Position numbers and translations under genes: made by a program | Source of the DNA: Neovahlkampfia damariscottae | Taxonomy: Eukaryota; Heterolobosea; Selenaionea; Neovahlkampfiida; Neovahlkampfiidae | Assembly (NCBI GenBank): GCA_016618085.1 | Contig: JABLTG010000044.1 | Span: 49,559-113,558 of the forward strand | Length of the DNA stretch: 64,000 bases | Direction of reading: 5' to 3' | The notes under the pieces: model-generated | Told to the model about the DNA's origin: nothing | Databases searched by the model: none | Seen by the model: only the letters and a program-made list of their open reading frames with translations | Shown here: piece after piece, positions 25,435 through 36,217 of the stretch | Layout: every line of letters starts with the position of its first letter | Position numbering within the stretch: the stretch's first letter is position 1

Positions 25435-25562
25435 TTTGGAAGACCCATTATTTTATCAATAATTTATTCCTAATTCCTCCACATTGATAAATTAGTTATT
25501 TATAAATGTTGGACCAATAATATTCCACTTTGCTGACCAATCCAATCATTCTCTTACAATTG

Positions 25563-26163
25563 ATGCATTACGTCGTTTTTCTCCTACTAACAGTCACCGT
25601 TGTTGTAGTGAATTCAGTAGCTTCTATTTCAGCAACCCCAGGAAATCCAATGGTGGGTAGAAAACTCCCATATGTTCGAGTTGTTGATTGTGAAAAGGTG
25701 GATTTAAGTTCAAAAGCAATTCTTCGATATTCTGCTTCATGTATGGGAGATTGTAACAAAAGCAAGTGCCAAGTGGTGAAGTTTTATTTTAGTTTTGGAA
25801 TAAGAGAGTAAGAACAACGTTTTTCTAAATGACTCAAGAGATTTATGTCCTGGTGACATTAGTACCTGCAAATGTTCTAATGTATTCAGCTCACTCGATA
25901 AATCTTCAAAGCTACAAAAAATTTCTGACACTGTTTCAGATTTATTAAGTTGTCCTCGAATTAACATCAATCTTTCAGGAAGAAGTAAAAGTGTTTCACA
26001 TAGAAAATTACCAAATTATTCTTCAATTGAAAAAATCAAACGTAAATACAGCCATGGCTTTAATAGATTAAAAAAATCAACCAAAAAATTCATCAGAAAA
26101 AAAAACAAATATCTCTTGGAGTTAGATTCTTTAGAGGAAGAGCTAGATTTTGATTTTGAATAA
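25563..26163 (+). CDS. Small secreted Cys-patterned protein, copy A
   Basis: Two exons encode about 190 residues. The ATG at 25563 opens a signal peptide (MHYVVFLLLTVTVVVV...SVASISA). The mature part has GNPMVGRKLPYVRVVDC, then a Cys cluster (SCMGDCNKSKC), and after the intron CPGDISTCKC. It ends in a basic region (KIKRKYSHGFNRLKKS) and an acidic tail. The intron is about 31 nt near 25776..25810. I do not recognise the family, but a second gene at 35659..36139 shares the layout and Cys spacing. Three CCAAT boxes (25513, 25537, 25542) lie upstream. An in-frame ATG at 25530 lies upstream of two of these boxes, so 25563 is preferred. It is likely secreted or lysosomal, and the basic tail may be cleaved. 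Confidence 0.72.
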
Positions 26164-26311
26164 AACCATTTTTTTATCTTGTTTTCTTGTTATTTTCATA
26201 AATCCTATATCTTTTGAACTATTTCTTCCGTTTTAATAAGACCTGTTTTCTTTCCAGATTTTGAAGATTCAAAAAACAAAGTTTGAGCTTATTGGTCAAC
26301 TGTTCAACTAA

Positions 26312-26968
26312 ATGATGAAAGTTCTCCAAACAAACAATAACACTTTTTCAAATCTAGATAATCTAGATGAATTATTTTCTCCTTTACCAGATATATCCAT
26401 ATCAGATGAAGAAAACCAAATTCAAGAACAAATAAATCCAAAAGAACAAATTGTAAAAAAAAAGAAAGCATCCAAACAAAAAAGTACAAAAATAAAGAAA
26501 CAACAGAAAATCTCTGAAAAGAATATATCCAAGGCATTTCAGAAACTAGAAAAAAGACATAAAAAAAAGAAAAATGAACCAAAAAAAAAATTTATACCAA
26601 CAACACCCATTTGTAAGTTTTATCAAGAAGGAAGATGTACAAATGATGAATGTCCATTTCGACATGAAGGTCCATTGATTCAAAAAAAAGAGATTTGTAA
26701 ATTTTATTTGGCTGGAGTTTGCCAAAAAGAAGAAGACTGTATTTATTCTCATGACACTCAAAATTATCCTTGTCGTTTTTTTTATTTAGGTAATTGTCGA
26801 CAAAATAATTGCAAATTCTCACATCAAGGAGAAATAACGGAAGAGCAAAGAATTGAATTGAAAAAGATCTGGTCTGCAGGAATGGATGAAGAAATCAAAG
26901 AAATTAAAGAAAAAAAACAACCAGAAGAATTGAATTTGGAAAATCCTTTTGCCAAAAAAATTTTTTGA
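26312..26968 (+). CDS. Triple CCCH zinc-finger RNA-binding protein
   Basis: This single-exon gene encodes 218 residues. Three C-x(6-8)-C-x(4-5)-C-x3-H fingers run in tandem: ICKFYQEGRCTNDECPFRH, ICKFYLAGVCQKEEDC with YSH, and PCRFFYLGNCRQNNCKFSH. The spacing resembles ZC3H4/6/8 and CPSF30-type fingers, which bind RNA in mRNA processing. The N-terminal third is acidic then strongly basic (KKKKASKQKSTKIKKQQK), which may give nuclear targeting. After the fingers there is an acidic/basic helix and an NPFAKKIF end. Two ATGs (26312 and 26315) lie side by side. ATTGGT at 26291..26296 precedes them. A nuclear role in RNA processing is inferred, and no partner is visible nearby. Confidence 0.87.
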   Translation: MMKVLQTNNNTFSNLDNLDELFSPLPDISISDEENQIQEQINPKEQIVKKKKASKQKSTKIKKQQKISEKNISKAFQKLEKRHKKKKNEPKKKFIPTTPICKFYQEGRCTNDECPFRHEGPLIQKKEICKFYLAGVCQKEEDCIYSHDTQNYPCRFFYLGNCRQNNCKFSHQGEITEEQRIELKKIWSAGMDEEIKEIKEKKQPEELNLENPFAKKIF

Positions 26969-27031
26969 ATAAAAAACGTTTTTGGATAAAGTGATTTCAT
27001 TGGTTCGGGTTTTTCAAACAAAAAATAGAAA

Positions 27032-27420
27032 ATGTTTGGAGCAACTTCTGTCAAAGCTGGTAAATTTTCATTAAGTTTAGATACTCCTTCTACTTTTGTA
27101 TGTTCTTTAAATCTTGATTCCGGTTTACATTTAAACGATGAAGCACCAAACGGTTTTAAAATTATTTCTTCCAACGGAATTCAATCAGAAAGTATGAATG
27201 GATCAATTCAAGATGGAAAAATCCAATTTAATTTCACAGCTACAAAAGAAACTGTCTTGACGTAAATTTTTTTTTAAAAAAAATTAACAATTCAAGTGTA
27301 CAAGTAAATGCTTTTGTTTGTAAAGGTGATGCTTGTTCAAAAAAAACTTATGATGTAGAATTCATTATTACAAAAGGAGATACTTCAAAAATTGAATATT
27401 CATTAAAAGTTGATTTTTAG
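27032..27420 (+). CDS. Small beta-rich protein, NHLRC2 C-domain-like
   Basis: Two exons encode about 117 residues. The intron is about 36 nt near 27262..27297 and splits a Thr codon. The sequence is mostly beta-strand-like with the phrase LHLNDEAPNGFKI and a late Cys pair (VCKGDACSKK). This resembles, from memory, the small beta domain that ends NHLRC2-type proteins, where a strand reads as lysine/asparagine-NEDAP or similar. Here the domain stands alone with no thioredoxin or NHL repeats around it. There is no signal peptide, so it is probably cytosolic. ATTGGT at 26999..27004 lies 27 nt upstream of the ATG. Gene reality is well supported by splicing and composition, while the family link is tentative. 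Confidence 0.65.
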
Positions 27421-27611
27421 TTAACACAATACTACATTTTATGATATAGACAAATGCTACATAGCACTTACTTATTCTGACAAATTTAAATACTCAAAAT
27501 CTAGCATTTACACAAATTTTGGCTTTCTTTCAATTTCACTTTGTCTGTGATACATTTTTTATTGGATTTTATTTGGTTGAGTCAAGCCAATCATATTTCC
27601 TAAATTTTTGA

Positions 27612-29421
27612 ATGTTTTTTCGTGGTCGTTCTAATTCACTAACGACAAAATCTGTTGTCAAAATATTTGGTCCATATATTGAAATCAAAGTAGAAGAAGC
27701 TCTTTTGAATTCAAAACGTAATTCTAAAATAATTCTAAAATTATAGAAACATCATCTCCGTATGTGATAGTTAGAATTGGAAGTGAACAAAGAAGTACAA
27801 AAATTTTGAAAAAAACACAGGTACCAGTATGGAACGAGACACTTTCGATTCCAATGACAGTTTCTCAAGGAAGTTTACATGAGTCAAAATTGGAAAGTAA
27901 AACAGAATTGTATTTTTTTAAATTAAAAAAAGTTGAATGTTGGAGTTTTGGTGGAACAAAAAAAGATATATTCATAGGAAAGACTTGTATAAATCTTGAA
28001 AATTTGAAAAATAATGAAACCACAAAATATGTAAATAAATTAGGTTTGAAAAAAATCAACTAAAAAAAATTTTCAGATCAAGTGGAATTCTGTACTATTC
28101 TATTTGAAATAACACCAAGAAATTATGACTTAAAAACATTTCGAAAAGATAAAGAAACCATCGCTAGAACAGTGATTAAAAATAAACTGAAAAGCTCACA
28201 TTATAAACATTTTGATGATAAGTTTTTAGAGAATCTAACACAAAAATTATCAAGTAATTCATGTATTATTTATTCTAAAAAATTGAAGATATTGACCTTT
28301 TCAAAGAAAATTACTTACCAAGTTCATGGGCTGATATTTTAGAACTTCATCGCAGTTTTACTCGACAATCCTCATTAATTAATTTTTCAATGGATGATTT
28401 AGATGATTTAGATTTCACAGTTGTTGAAGATGATGAAGATTTACAAGAAGAAATTGAAGAAGAGATTGAAAATGAAAAAAAATTTCATTTTGAAAAAGAT
28501 ATTAAAATTAAAATTGTTTTTGTTGATCAGTTACCAGAAAATGGAAAAAAACAATTGATAAAACTGATAACACCAATTGCAACTGAATATGGTTTCACAA
28601 ATGTTGGATTTTTTCATACAGCCTTAATTATTGGTCCATGGTATATTGAATGGACAAGTGACAGTCTGTGTATCCCAAGGAAATGTTTTTCAAAATCTGC
28701 TTTTTTAACTGTTGACGTTGGAGTTATAGCAACTGTTGAAAATTTGGAAATTGTTCGTGACAAAATTGCAAATGTGATTGTAGATTGGAATTCAAATGTA
28801 ACTTACGCAAAAATTGGAAATGGTAAAAACCATGGAAATTGTCAAAATTTCATTGATTCTGTATTGGAAAAACTTGAAATTGAATCATCATTTTCAGGAT
28901 ATGTTGCTGATTTTATTAATGATATCAAGAGAAATGGTTCTTCAAAATTGAAATTCAAAATGAATCCTGAGTTTAGATCAAAATTTACCATCAAAGAAGA
29001 TTTCATTATTTTTGAATCTCATGTTGAATTAGATAAATTTGTAATGGATCTATTGAAAATCGATTCTTCTTTTCACATCAATTTTCCAAATGAATCATCA
29101 CTGTTAAAAAGTTTTGATAGAGCATTTTGGTTGAAGAATTTTAAATATGAAACCATCATTTCTTTCAATCAAAAAAAGATTAAAGAGTTGAGATTGAATT
29201 CATTGAAATTTCAAAATCAAAAAAAAATGAAAGAGATGGGTCTCGAAGAGGAGTATATTACAAAAATGAAACAGAAGAAAATATTAATCAAGAATGTTGA
29301 AGAAGCTTCAAAGAAAAAAGAAACTTGTAGTCCAATGACACAAGAAAATTGTTATAATAATGAACATGTATCCATTTGTCCATTCGGAAATCCTGCAACA
29401 ACAAAATCTTTTTGGATTTAA
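27612..29421 (+). CDS. C2 domain protein with permuted papain-like domain
   Basis: Exon 1 starts MFFRGRSNSLTTKSVVK. Splicing near 27720..27748 and 28045..28076 yields a C2 domain (SSPYVIVRIGSEQRSTKIL, TQVPVWNETLSI), a membrane- or Ca-binding fold. Downstream, from about 28390, an acidic linker leads to a domain with GFFHTALIIGPWYIEW and later HGNCQNFIDSVLEKL. A His followed by a Cys in this order is the pattern of circularly permuted papain-like enzymes (LRAT, PPPDE, NlpC relatives), so a hydrolase or acyltransferase is inferred. The frame is broken once near 28275: one A is missing from an A run (reading then continues as IEDIDLFKENYLPSSWADIL). It is either an assembly error, or two genes, or a real defect. 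A CCAAT box is at 27587..27591. Confidence 0.65.
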
Positions 29422-29546
29422 CTAATTTAAATTAAAATGTTTTTTCTTTTTTATTTCAAGATTTGATTCACACCAAAAATTTGAAATTGATCTTTCACTA
29501 TTGGATAGAATGATTTTACGATACAAAACTAATTTATTGAATGACT

Positions 29547-30059
29547 TTATAAAATTATGCAATCTTTTTTCTTTTTTTCGTCATGTTTAGTTGCCCATTT
29601 TTCAGCACCATGGATCATAATTTCCATAATATGATCATAAGTTTCAGACCACAAATTGGCAAGTTCATCATTCCATTCATCACCAAGATGCTTTGATAAT
29701 GCAAATAGCAATGATTCTTTGACATCTAGAAATTGTTGTTTTGAGTCTACTCCAAATGAGGCATGTTTTTCTCCGAGTTTATCCAAAGTTGCAGCAAGTT
29801 TTTCTAAATTCTCAGCAGAGACTACACAAATTCCAACAATTTTGACTAATTTTTTTCCTTGTTCTTTCATATCTGTGGATTTGAATAATGGTTTATGCTC
29901 TGTGAAAAAAAAAGTGAGAAAATTGGAGACTTTGATACCTGGATGATTTTTGAAAAGATTTCCGTAGAAAGTTCCTGCAAAAGCTAATAAAGGAGGTTCA
30001 TTATTTACAGGAGTTGCTTCCTTCAATGTATTCCATGAGTTTTTTATTTTTTCTGCCAT
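29547..30059 (-). CDS. Globin with C-terminal CaaX box (CIIL)
   Basis: Two exons encode about 158 residues of a single-domain globin. The family pattern FKNHPEHKPLFKS forms across an intron near 29900..29942. The proximal heme His is in KHASFGV, and the distal position appears to be Gln (MKEQGKKLV), as in many microbial globins. The protein ends with a polybasic stretch and Cys-Ile-Ile-Leu then stop, a consensus CaaX box of the type used by geranylgeranyltransferase I. The start is ATG 30059: the earlier in-frame ATG at 30083 would put the CCAAT box (30076..30080) inside the coding region. It lies next to, and on the same strand as, a close paralog. Heme-based O2/NO chemistry at a membrane is the inferred role. 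Confidence 0.9.
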   Translation of the reverse strand: MAEKIKNSWNTLKEATPVNNEPPLLAFAGTFYGNLFKNHPGIKVSNFLTFFFTEHKPLFKSTDMKEQGKKLVKIVGICVVSAENLEKLAATLDKLGEKHASFGVDSKQQFLDVKESLLFALSKHLGDEWNDELANLWSETYDHIMEIMIHGAEKWATKHDEKKKKDCIIL

Positions 30060-30083
30060 TTCGGTTGACTTTGGACCAATCAT

Positions 30084-30354
30084 CCAACTTTTTCCAAAAT
30101 TGTCTATTTATCAGAAAAATTATCAGAAAATTATCATCCTCTATGTACAATTTTAATATATTTTAGAGTTTATTGTTCTTCAAACAGATTATCAGATTGA
30201 CAAATACACCAAAAAAGGAAATTTTTTAAAATCTTCAATTTGAATTCTTTCCCGATTTGAACAACACAAAATCATTTTACTGTTTTCAAAAAGTCAAATT
30301 TCACACAGAATGATAAGAGCACAATAATTTTTTAAAAAACAAAATAATAATTTA
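30084..30354. other. Spacer between the two globin genes
   Basis: This 270-nt AT-rich spacer separates two same-strand globin genes. It shows no open frame, RNA gene or repeat that I can support. The left end holds the promoter of the 29547..30059 gene. Confidence 0.5.
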
Positions 30355-30860
30355 TCAAGAAATAATGCATGGTTTTTTTTTCTTTTCATCAGGAGCATAT
30401 TTTAATCCACCTGATATCATAATTTCCATTACTCCGTCATAAGTTTCAGACCAAATTTGTTCCAATTCATTATTCCATCTCTCTCCTAAGTGCTTACTCA
30501 AAGCATAGAGTAAAGATTCTTTCAAATCTTCATATTGTTTTCTATCGTATACTCCAAAAGAAGCATGTTTAGATCCAAGTTTATCTATTGTTTCTGCAAG
30601 TTTTTCTAAATTTTCAGCAGAGACAACTGCAATTCCAACGATTTTGACTAATTTTTTACCTTGTTCTTTCATATCTGTAGATTTAAAAAGTACTTTATGT
30701 TCTAAAACAAAATGTCAAAAAAAAAAAAAAAAAAAGAACCTGGATGTAATTCAAAAAAATGACTGTAAAAAGTTTGAACAAAAGCAAGAAGAGGAGGTTC
30801 ATTATTTACAGGAGAAGCTTCTTTGAGGTAATTCCATGAGTTTTTAAGTTTTTCTGCCAT
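30355..30860 (-). CDS. Globin with C-terminal CaaX box (CIIS)
   Basis: Two exons encode about 155 residues, clearly a duplicate of the globin 300 nt away (shared blocks SPVNNEPPLLAF/TPVNNEPPLLAF, STDMKEQGKKLVKIVG, VVSAENLEKLA). The intron near 30703..30739 sits at the same HP/EHK junction as in the paralog. The proximal heme His is in KHASFGV. The protein ends KKKKPCIIS: a polybasic region followed by a CaaX box whose last residue, Ser, favours farnesylation. The paralog ends in Leu, so the two may carry different lipids. The start is the ATG at 30858..30860 (MAEKLKNSW), matching the paralog, with CCAAT at 30910..30914. Prenylation is predicted from the motif only. Confidence 0.9.
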
Positions 30861-31065
30861 GTGCTTTGTTTGATGGTTGAGGTTGTTTTTTTGGAGAAAT
30901 GAAAAGTGACCAATCACAGTTTTTTTTCCTTTTTAAAACATTCAATTTGACATTTTGGGAACATGATTGTCCCAAAATATACATGATTTACCCAGCCAAA
31001 TAAAAGTAAAATTGGAAATTTTTAACGGAATTCCATTTCAATACATAAATTCTCTTTATTCCAAT

Positions 31066-32979
31066 TCAGTATGGTATATCAATCAATTGATATTCCTTGC
31101 CATTCGATCTTAAATAATGCAAATTTTCAAAGGTAGTGAAATATGCAATGTCAATAGTTTCTGTGATTTCATTCCAACAACATGCAATAGGTGATGATAC
31201 TGATCCGAATTTATCATATAATTTATTCTCCCATTTTTTTCCATTCCAGTAAAAATGTTCGAGACCATGTTTTGTAGTGAAAAAAAACTCAGAGTGATTA
31301 GTTTTTTGATTAACACATGCTTTTAAGTCTCCTTTTACTATTTCTTTACAATTTATTTGTTCATTTTTCCAAGTTCCATTTGGAACGTGAAAATTTTTCA
31401 CAGTCGCTTTGTTAGTTACATAAAAGATGGAAGTGTGTTTTTCAGAGGGTTCGAAGAGAATTGATATTGGACCACCAATTGGATGTTTTGAAAATGATCC
31501 ATTGTCATGTGCCCAGACTCCTTTTTCAATGTAATAATAATGAATTTGATTGTCTTTTCCTTCAAAGCAAAATGCAGCATGTTGTCTTTGAGGTTCATAT
31601 GTGGCAGAAACGTCTCCTTTACAAGGATACTTTTTAAAAGCTGTATGAAGCCATTTTGTATCGAAATATAAATAATGAACAAATCCATCAACTCCTGGAA
31701 AGAAAACAGCTGAACGTGATTGTTGTGCTTCGAATACAACTGAAATTCTACCATGGACCTTACCAGCATCTTTAAAACCTTCATGTTGATGTTTCCAACC
31801 AACTTTTGTTTGATATTTTAAATTTAGACATCCATTATATCCAACATAAAAAATGGAAAGAAATTCATCTTCAATGATGGCTGAAATGTCACCATAACAT
31901 TCATCTAAATAAGTTGATTCCCATTTCTCTTTCTTTTCATTATAAATATTCAACAATAATTCATTATTTTGGTTGGTGATAATATAAGGATAAGATGATT
32001 TTGGGTTTGTAACTATTTCAACTGAAAAATCTTCAAAGACATCAGGTAAACTGAAAGGAATTGGTTGAAAACTACTTTCTTTCTTCATTGAATGTTTTTC
32101 AAGTTCTTTTAAATAATAAAAAGTGGCAAGTTCTTGAACATATTCAATATCATCATGTGAACGAAGTAGTTTTGTCAAATTTTTGTAATTTTTCAAATCC
32201 AATAATTTTGGTATGATTAATTCAAATGCTTGAATTTTAAAGGATGTAAACCTAAAACTTGAAATTAAAATATCAGCAGATGAAGTGTCAAAGTAATATT
32301 TTTCTGCCAATGATTTTAGAATTTCCATTCTGTCCTCTTCAAAAGGTAAATTGACACCTTTATTATATGAATTAGATAAAATATCACCAGGTATTAAAAA
32401 TTTCTTCAATTCATCCAATGCAGCACCTTGAAACAAGTTTTCAATTTGCATGTTTGGTAATTTTCCAAAATTGATAGGTTTAAACTTTAATTGAAGCATA
32501 CCAAATACAATAGAAAGTCCTTTTACTTTAGTTTTCAATGGCAATGAAACTTCTTCTTGTTGATCTTTTTTTAAAGAAACTAAATTATAACTTGATTGGC
32601 CAAAGACTTCATCTGAGTTTTCTTCATAAACAAGGAAATCAATCATACATTTAGAGTCATGGACACTTTGTTGAACATGTTAAATATTTTGTTTCTGAAA
32701 CCTGAATTTACATGTTTCTTCAAATTCTAAAATACCTTCTTTTGAGATGGTAGTTGTCTTTGTTTTGTATGATTTCTTTTTCATATTTAATTGTAAATAG
32801 TAATTCTTTTTTTTTTCCTTTTCTTTTTCTTTTGCATAATTTACATCAATGGCAATGAAATAAATTTGAATTTTCAAAAATGCTCCTTTTAATGGTAATT
32901 TTGAAGACAATGGTGAAACTGTTTCAATAGATAAATCTTTTACATATAAATTCTCTTCAACATCAACCATCACTTTCAA
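31066..32979 (-). CDS. C2-DUF4476 protein with lectin-like propeller
   Basis: Two exons encode about 625 residues. The first part is a C2-like domain that starts MKVMVDVEENLYVKDLSIE and continues over an intron near 32650..32690 into MIDFLVYEENSDEVFGQ. It is followed by a DUF4476-type helical domain (LAEKYYFDTSSADILISSF, FELIIPKLLDLKNYKNLTKL). The C-terminal 320 residues hold repeated Trp/His strands such as VHGRISVVFEAQQSRSAVFF and YLYFDTKW, roughly 47 residues apart, typical of fucolectin-like six-bladed beta-propellers. No signal peptide is seen, so it is probably cytosolic and may bind glycans or proteins on damaged or incoming membranes. A CCAAT box lies at 33006..33010 in the divergent promoter shared with the next gene. 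Confidence 0.75.
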
Positions 32980-33113
32980 CTGTCAACAAACGTATTTATT
33001 TTTATCCAATGAAATCAACAGAAATTTAAAAAGAAAAAGAATAAAAAATTCTCTTTCCAAAAACAATTTTATTCTGATTCCAGTTCTTTGAAAATCCGTC
33101 CAATCAAAACAAA

Positions 33114-34706
33114 ATGGAACAAACAAAACCAAATGAAGTGGTTGAAAAAAAAGAAACCGTCAAAATTGAAGAAACAAGGAAATACAACGTTTCAGATGGT
33201 GTTGCTAAAATAAAAAAAGAATATTTAATGATGACAGAAAAAATTGGTGAAAAAAGAAAATTAGACACAACCACTGAAAAAGTAGTTCCAAAAAATGAAA
33301 AAACTGGACAAAACCATGGAAGAAGAAAAAAGAACAAAATATTGAAATCAGACTTTAATGATGGAGAAACACAAAAACCACAATTAGAAGATGAATTCAA
33401 TGATATACCTTTAGAGATGGTTAGAACACTATCTAGAAATAAGTATCCATTTTTGGCTCACGATGAAGTTTTAAAACGTGTAAATGATTATGCAAATGAA
33501 CATAATAAGTTCAAAAATAACATAATTAAACAATTAAACCATGAAGTTTTTCCTGATATGGAAGATACAAAATATCGACCTAAAGAAATCAAAAAAATTG
33601 ATTGGAAAGGAAAAACAGTATTAGCACCATTGACTACAGTCGGTAATTTACCATTTCGTAAAAAATTTTTCAACTGAAATTTCATAGGTCGAATTTGTAA
33701 AGATTTTGGAGTTGATGTTACAGTTGGTGAAATGGCTGTGACTTATAATATATTGAAAGGAAAAAGAAGTGAATTGTCTTTATTAAGGCGTCATAAATCT
33801 GAAGATATTTTTGGAATTCAAGTTGCAGGTTCATCACCAAGCGAAATGATCAAATTAGCAGAATTTGTGAATAATGAATTAAAAGTAGATTTTGTGGATA
33901 TTAATTGTGGATGTCCAATTGATGCAATGTGCAGCAAAGGAATGGGTAGTGGATTAATGGAAAGACAAGCAAAATTACAAAACATTTGTAGAGGAATGAA
34001 ACAAGTTTTGAATGTTCCTTTGACTGTTAAAATGAGAACTGGAATGGCTACAACAAAACCATTTGCTCATCAATTATTTCCTGCTCTTGAAAAATGTGGT
34101 GTTGATGCATTAACACTTCATGGAAGAAGTAAGAAACAAAGATACACCAAATTGAGTGATTGGGATTATATAGAACAATGTGCTAAAACAGTTAATATTC
34201 CTGTCATTGGAAATGGTGATATTCTTTCATTTGAAGATTTTGACAATCACTTGAAAAATTCATCTGTAGATGGAATGATGATTGGAAGAGGAGCTTTAAT
34301 TAAACCTTGGATTTTCAAAGAAATAAAAGAAAGAAAACATTATGACATTAGTTCTTCTGAGCGTTTAGACATCTTAAAAGACTTTGTCAACTATGGTATT
34401 GAACATTGGGGTTCGGATGAATATGGATTACAAATCACCAGAAAATTCACTTTGGAATGGATTTCATTCTTATATCGATATATTCCAGTTGGTCTACTAG
34501 AGGTACTTCCTCAAAAGATCAATGAACGTCCACCACCTTTTTTTGGAAGAAATGATTTGGAAACTTTAATGGCAAGTCCGAGAGTTGAAGATTGGATCAA
34601 AATTACAGAATTATTGCCATTAGGTAAAACACCTGATAATTTTACATTCATTCCAAAACATAAAAGTAACTCTTATGATGATGGTTCATCTAATGTTGAA
34701 GGTTAA
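33114..34706 (+). CDS. DUS3: tRNA-dihydrouridine(47) synthase 3 homolog
   Basis: Two exons encode about 520 residues. An FMN enzyme of this family reduces uridine 47 in tRNA. The catalytic core starts VLAPLTTVGNLPFRRICKDF (formed by splicing out about 29 nt near 33657..33686), then FGIQVAGSSPSEM, DINCGCPIDAM with the catalytic Cys, MRTGMATTKPFAH, LHGRSKKQRYTK, GNGDILSFEDF and IGRGALIKPWIF. The N-terminal 150 residues are Lys/Glu-rich. The CCCH fingers found in human and yeast DUS3 are not visible here. CCAAT at 33100..33104 lies 9 nt upstream of the ATG. Its stop codon shares a TTAA with the facing carrier gene. Confidence 0.93.
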
Positions 34707-35603
34707 AAATTTAATAAATTCTTCATAAATTCATAGGTTGAAAATGTGATGATTCCACCAATCACAAACCGAGACATTGATGTAGATAATCCAGTATATA
34801 AACTCAAAAATCCTTCTTTTTTGACTGTTTGTCTGTAAGCATCAAAAAATCCATTGTAAACTTCTTCTTTGCCTTGGTACATAATTCTGGAAACAATGAA
34901 GTCATTTGGATAACAAATCAAAACAGAGATGATTGTTGATAATCCAGATATTAATGGTATTAACATTGCATCGTTGTATTTCATTTTTAATGGTTCATAA
35001 ACGCAAAAATAAATCGAAAATTGTGTAGCAAACATATATGTTCCTTTATAACCTTTGTACAATCCTAAGAAACCTTCTTCTTGAATAACTCTTTTCGCTG
35101 TATTAATTAAACCTGTTTCTTTATATTTTTTAGTTTGTAAACGAACTTTAATCAAGCTGATTGGTGATGTAAAAATAGATGCAATTGACCAAGAACCAAT
35201 TACACTTGGTATTATCGTAAATGGATGCTCTGCTGAAAAATTGAATTTGTTTCTAAAATAATTTCTAAAAATTTCGTATGTTGGAAAAAAAAGTGACATG
35301 GAAATACAACTTGCTTTTTTTTTTTGCATTAAATGTTAAAATTTACTTACAAAGTAAGGAAGGTGGTAAACCTTGATATAATGCTTTTAATCCTTCATTT
35401 TTATATATTGTATGAACACCACGAAATAGATTTTTATAAACAGGTTTTGTTTGATGTTCAATTTGTTGTTGGATTTTTGAAACTTGTTGTCTTGTTTTTA
35501 CTGTATCTATTGGCTGAGTAGATATAGTTGTTACAAGACCACTTGTTAAACCACTTATAAAAAATTTGTGTGGTTGAACTGGTGGTAATGTTCCTTCATC
35601 CAT
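34703..35603 (-). CDS. Mitochondrial carrier family transporter
   Basis: Two exons encode about 290 residues of an inner-membrane solute carrier. Three repeats each carry the Px[DE]xx[KR]-like signature: QPIDTVKTRQQ, SPISLIKVRLQ and YPNDFIVSR. The third is divergent. The glycine-rich follow-up motifs (GLKALYQGL, GFLGLYKGY, GFLSLYTGL) match the family. The intron is about 33 nt near 35317..35348. I place the start at ATG 35601..35603 and not at an in-frame ATG at 35681, because the latter would overlap the upstream gene and because ATTGG at 35632..35636 lies between them. Substrate cannot be assigned. The third signature lacks its acidic-basic pair (NDFIVS), which may affect the matrix gate. 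Confidence 0.9.
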
Positions 35604-35658
35604 TTTGCTAAATGGAGTATTGACAAAACTAATTGGTTTATTTTCGGAGTTGAAAATT

Positions 35659-36139
35659 TTATTCAAAACTGTATTCTTCAACTACTACAGTAGTTTCATC
35701 AGTGGCTTGGTTGATGCTTAAAGTTCTAAATGACTTTCTTGCTTTTTTGCATTGATATAAATCTTGACGTAAATGTTTTCGGAGTTTTTTTTCTTTTATG
35801 ATTCCAAGTTTTTGTAAAGCATCAAAGCAGTTGCATTCTTCGACTGTTGAATCACAAACTTTTCTATGAAAATTTCATTTTTATTTTTTTTGCTTACAAT
35901 AATTTTTTTGAAATCTCTTCAGTCACTGGAAAACTATGAATTGAACAACTATTTTTGTCTGGACATAGAGCTCTGCATGTGGCTCTTGTTGGTTGAACTG
36001 CTTGACTGTTAAGAACCGCTGAACTGCATGGAATTCCACCTACAACAGGTCTAGGACTCATTGCGAACGAAGATCTACTTGTTGATGAAAAAACAAATCC
36101 AGTGAATACCAACAATAACAAAAAAACTACTTTTTGCAT
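35659..36139 (-). CDS. Small secreted Cys-patterned protein, copy B
   Basis: Two exons encode about 150 residues. The ATG at 36137..36139 opens a signal peptide (MQKVVFLLLLVFTGFVF). The mature part has MSPRPVVGGIPCSSAVLNSQ, a Cys cluster (CRALCPDKNSC) and, after a 34-nt intron near 35860..35893, VCDSTVEECNC followed by a basic helix (KEKKLRKHLRQDL). The pattern matches the gene at 25563..26163 (GNPMVG for RPVVGG, CMGDCNKSKC for CRALCPDKNSC, STCKC for EECNC), so the two form an unnamed family. The tail is shorter here. ATTGG at 36152..36156 supports this ATG over one at 36169. The stop is 56 nt from the carrier's start. Confidence 0.72.
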
Positions 36140-36217
36140 AATTGCTTTTTGATTGGACGAAAATTCCAACTGACCCGATAAAATCTTGTTGTGAGATTGT
36201 TATTTTTTAAAATCTTT

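Noticed and set aside
28268-28280. Programmed -1 ribosomal frameshift in the C2 gene
   Set aside because: The run reads T-CTA-AAA-AAT in the relevant frame and does not make a clean slippery heptamer. A homopolymer error is simpler.
30083-30083. Upstream ATG as start of the first globin
   Set aside because: It would put the CCAAT box in the coding region, and the paralog starts at the later Met.
35681-35681. Upstream ATG as start of the mitochondrial carrier
   Set aside because: It overlaps the end of the secreted-protein gene, and the CCAAT-type box lies downstream of it.
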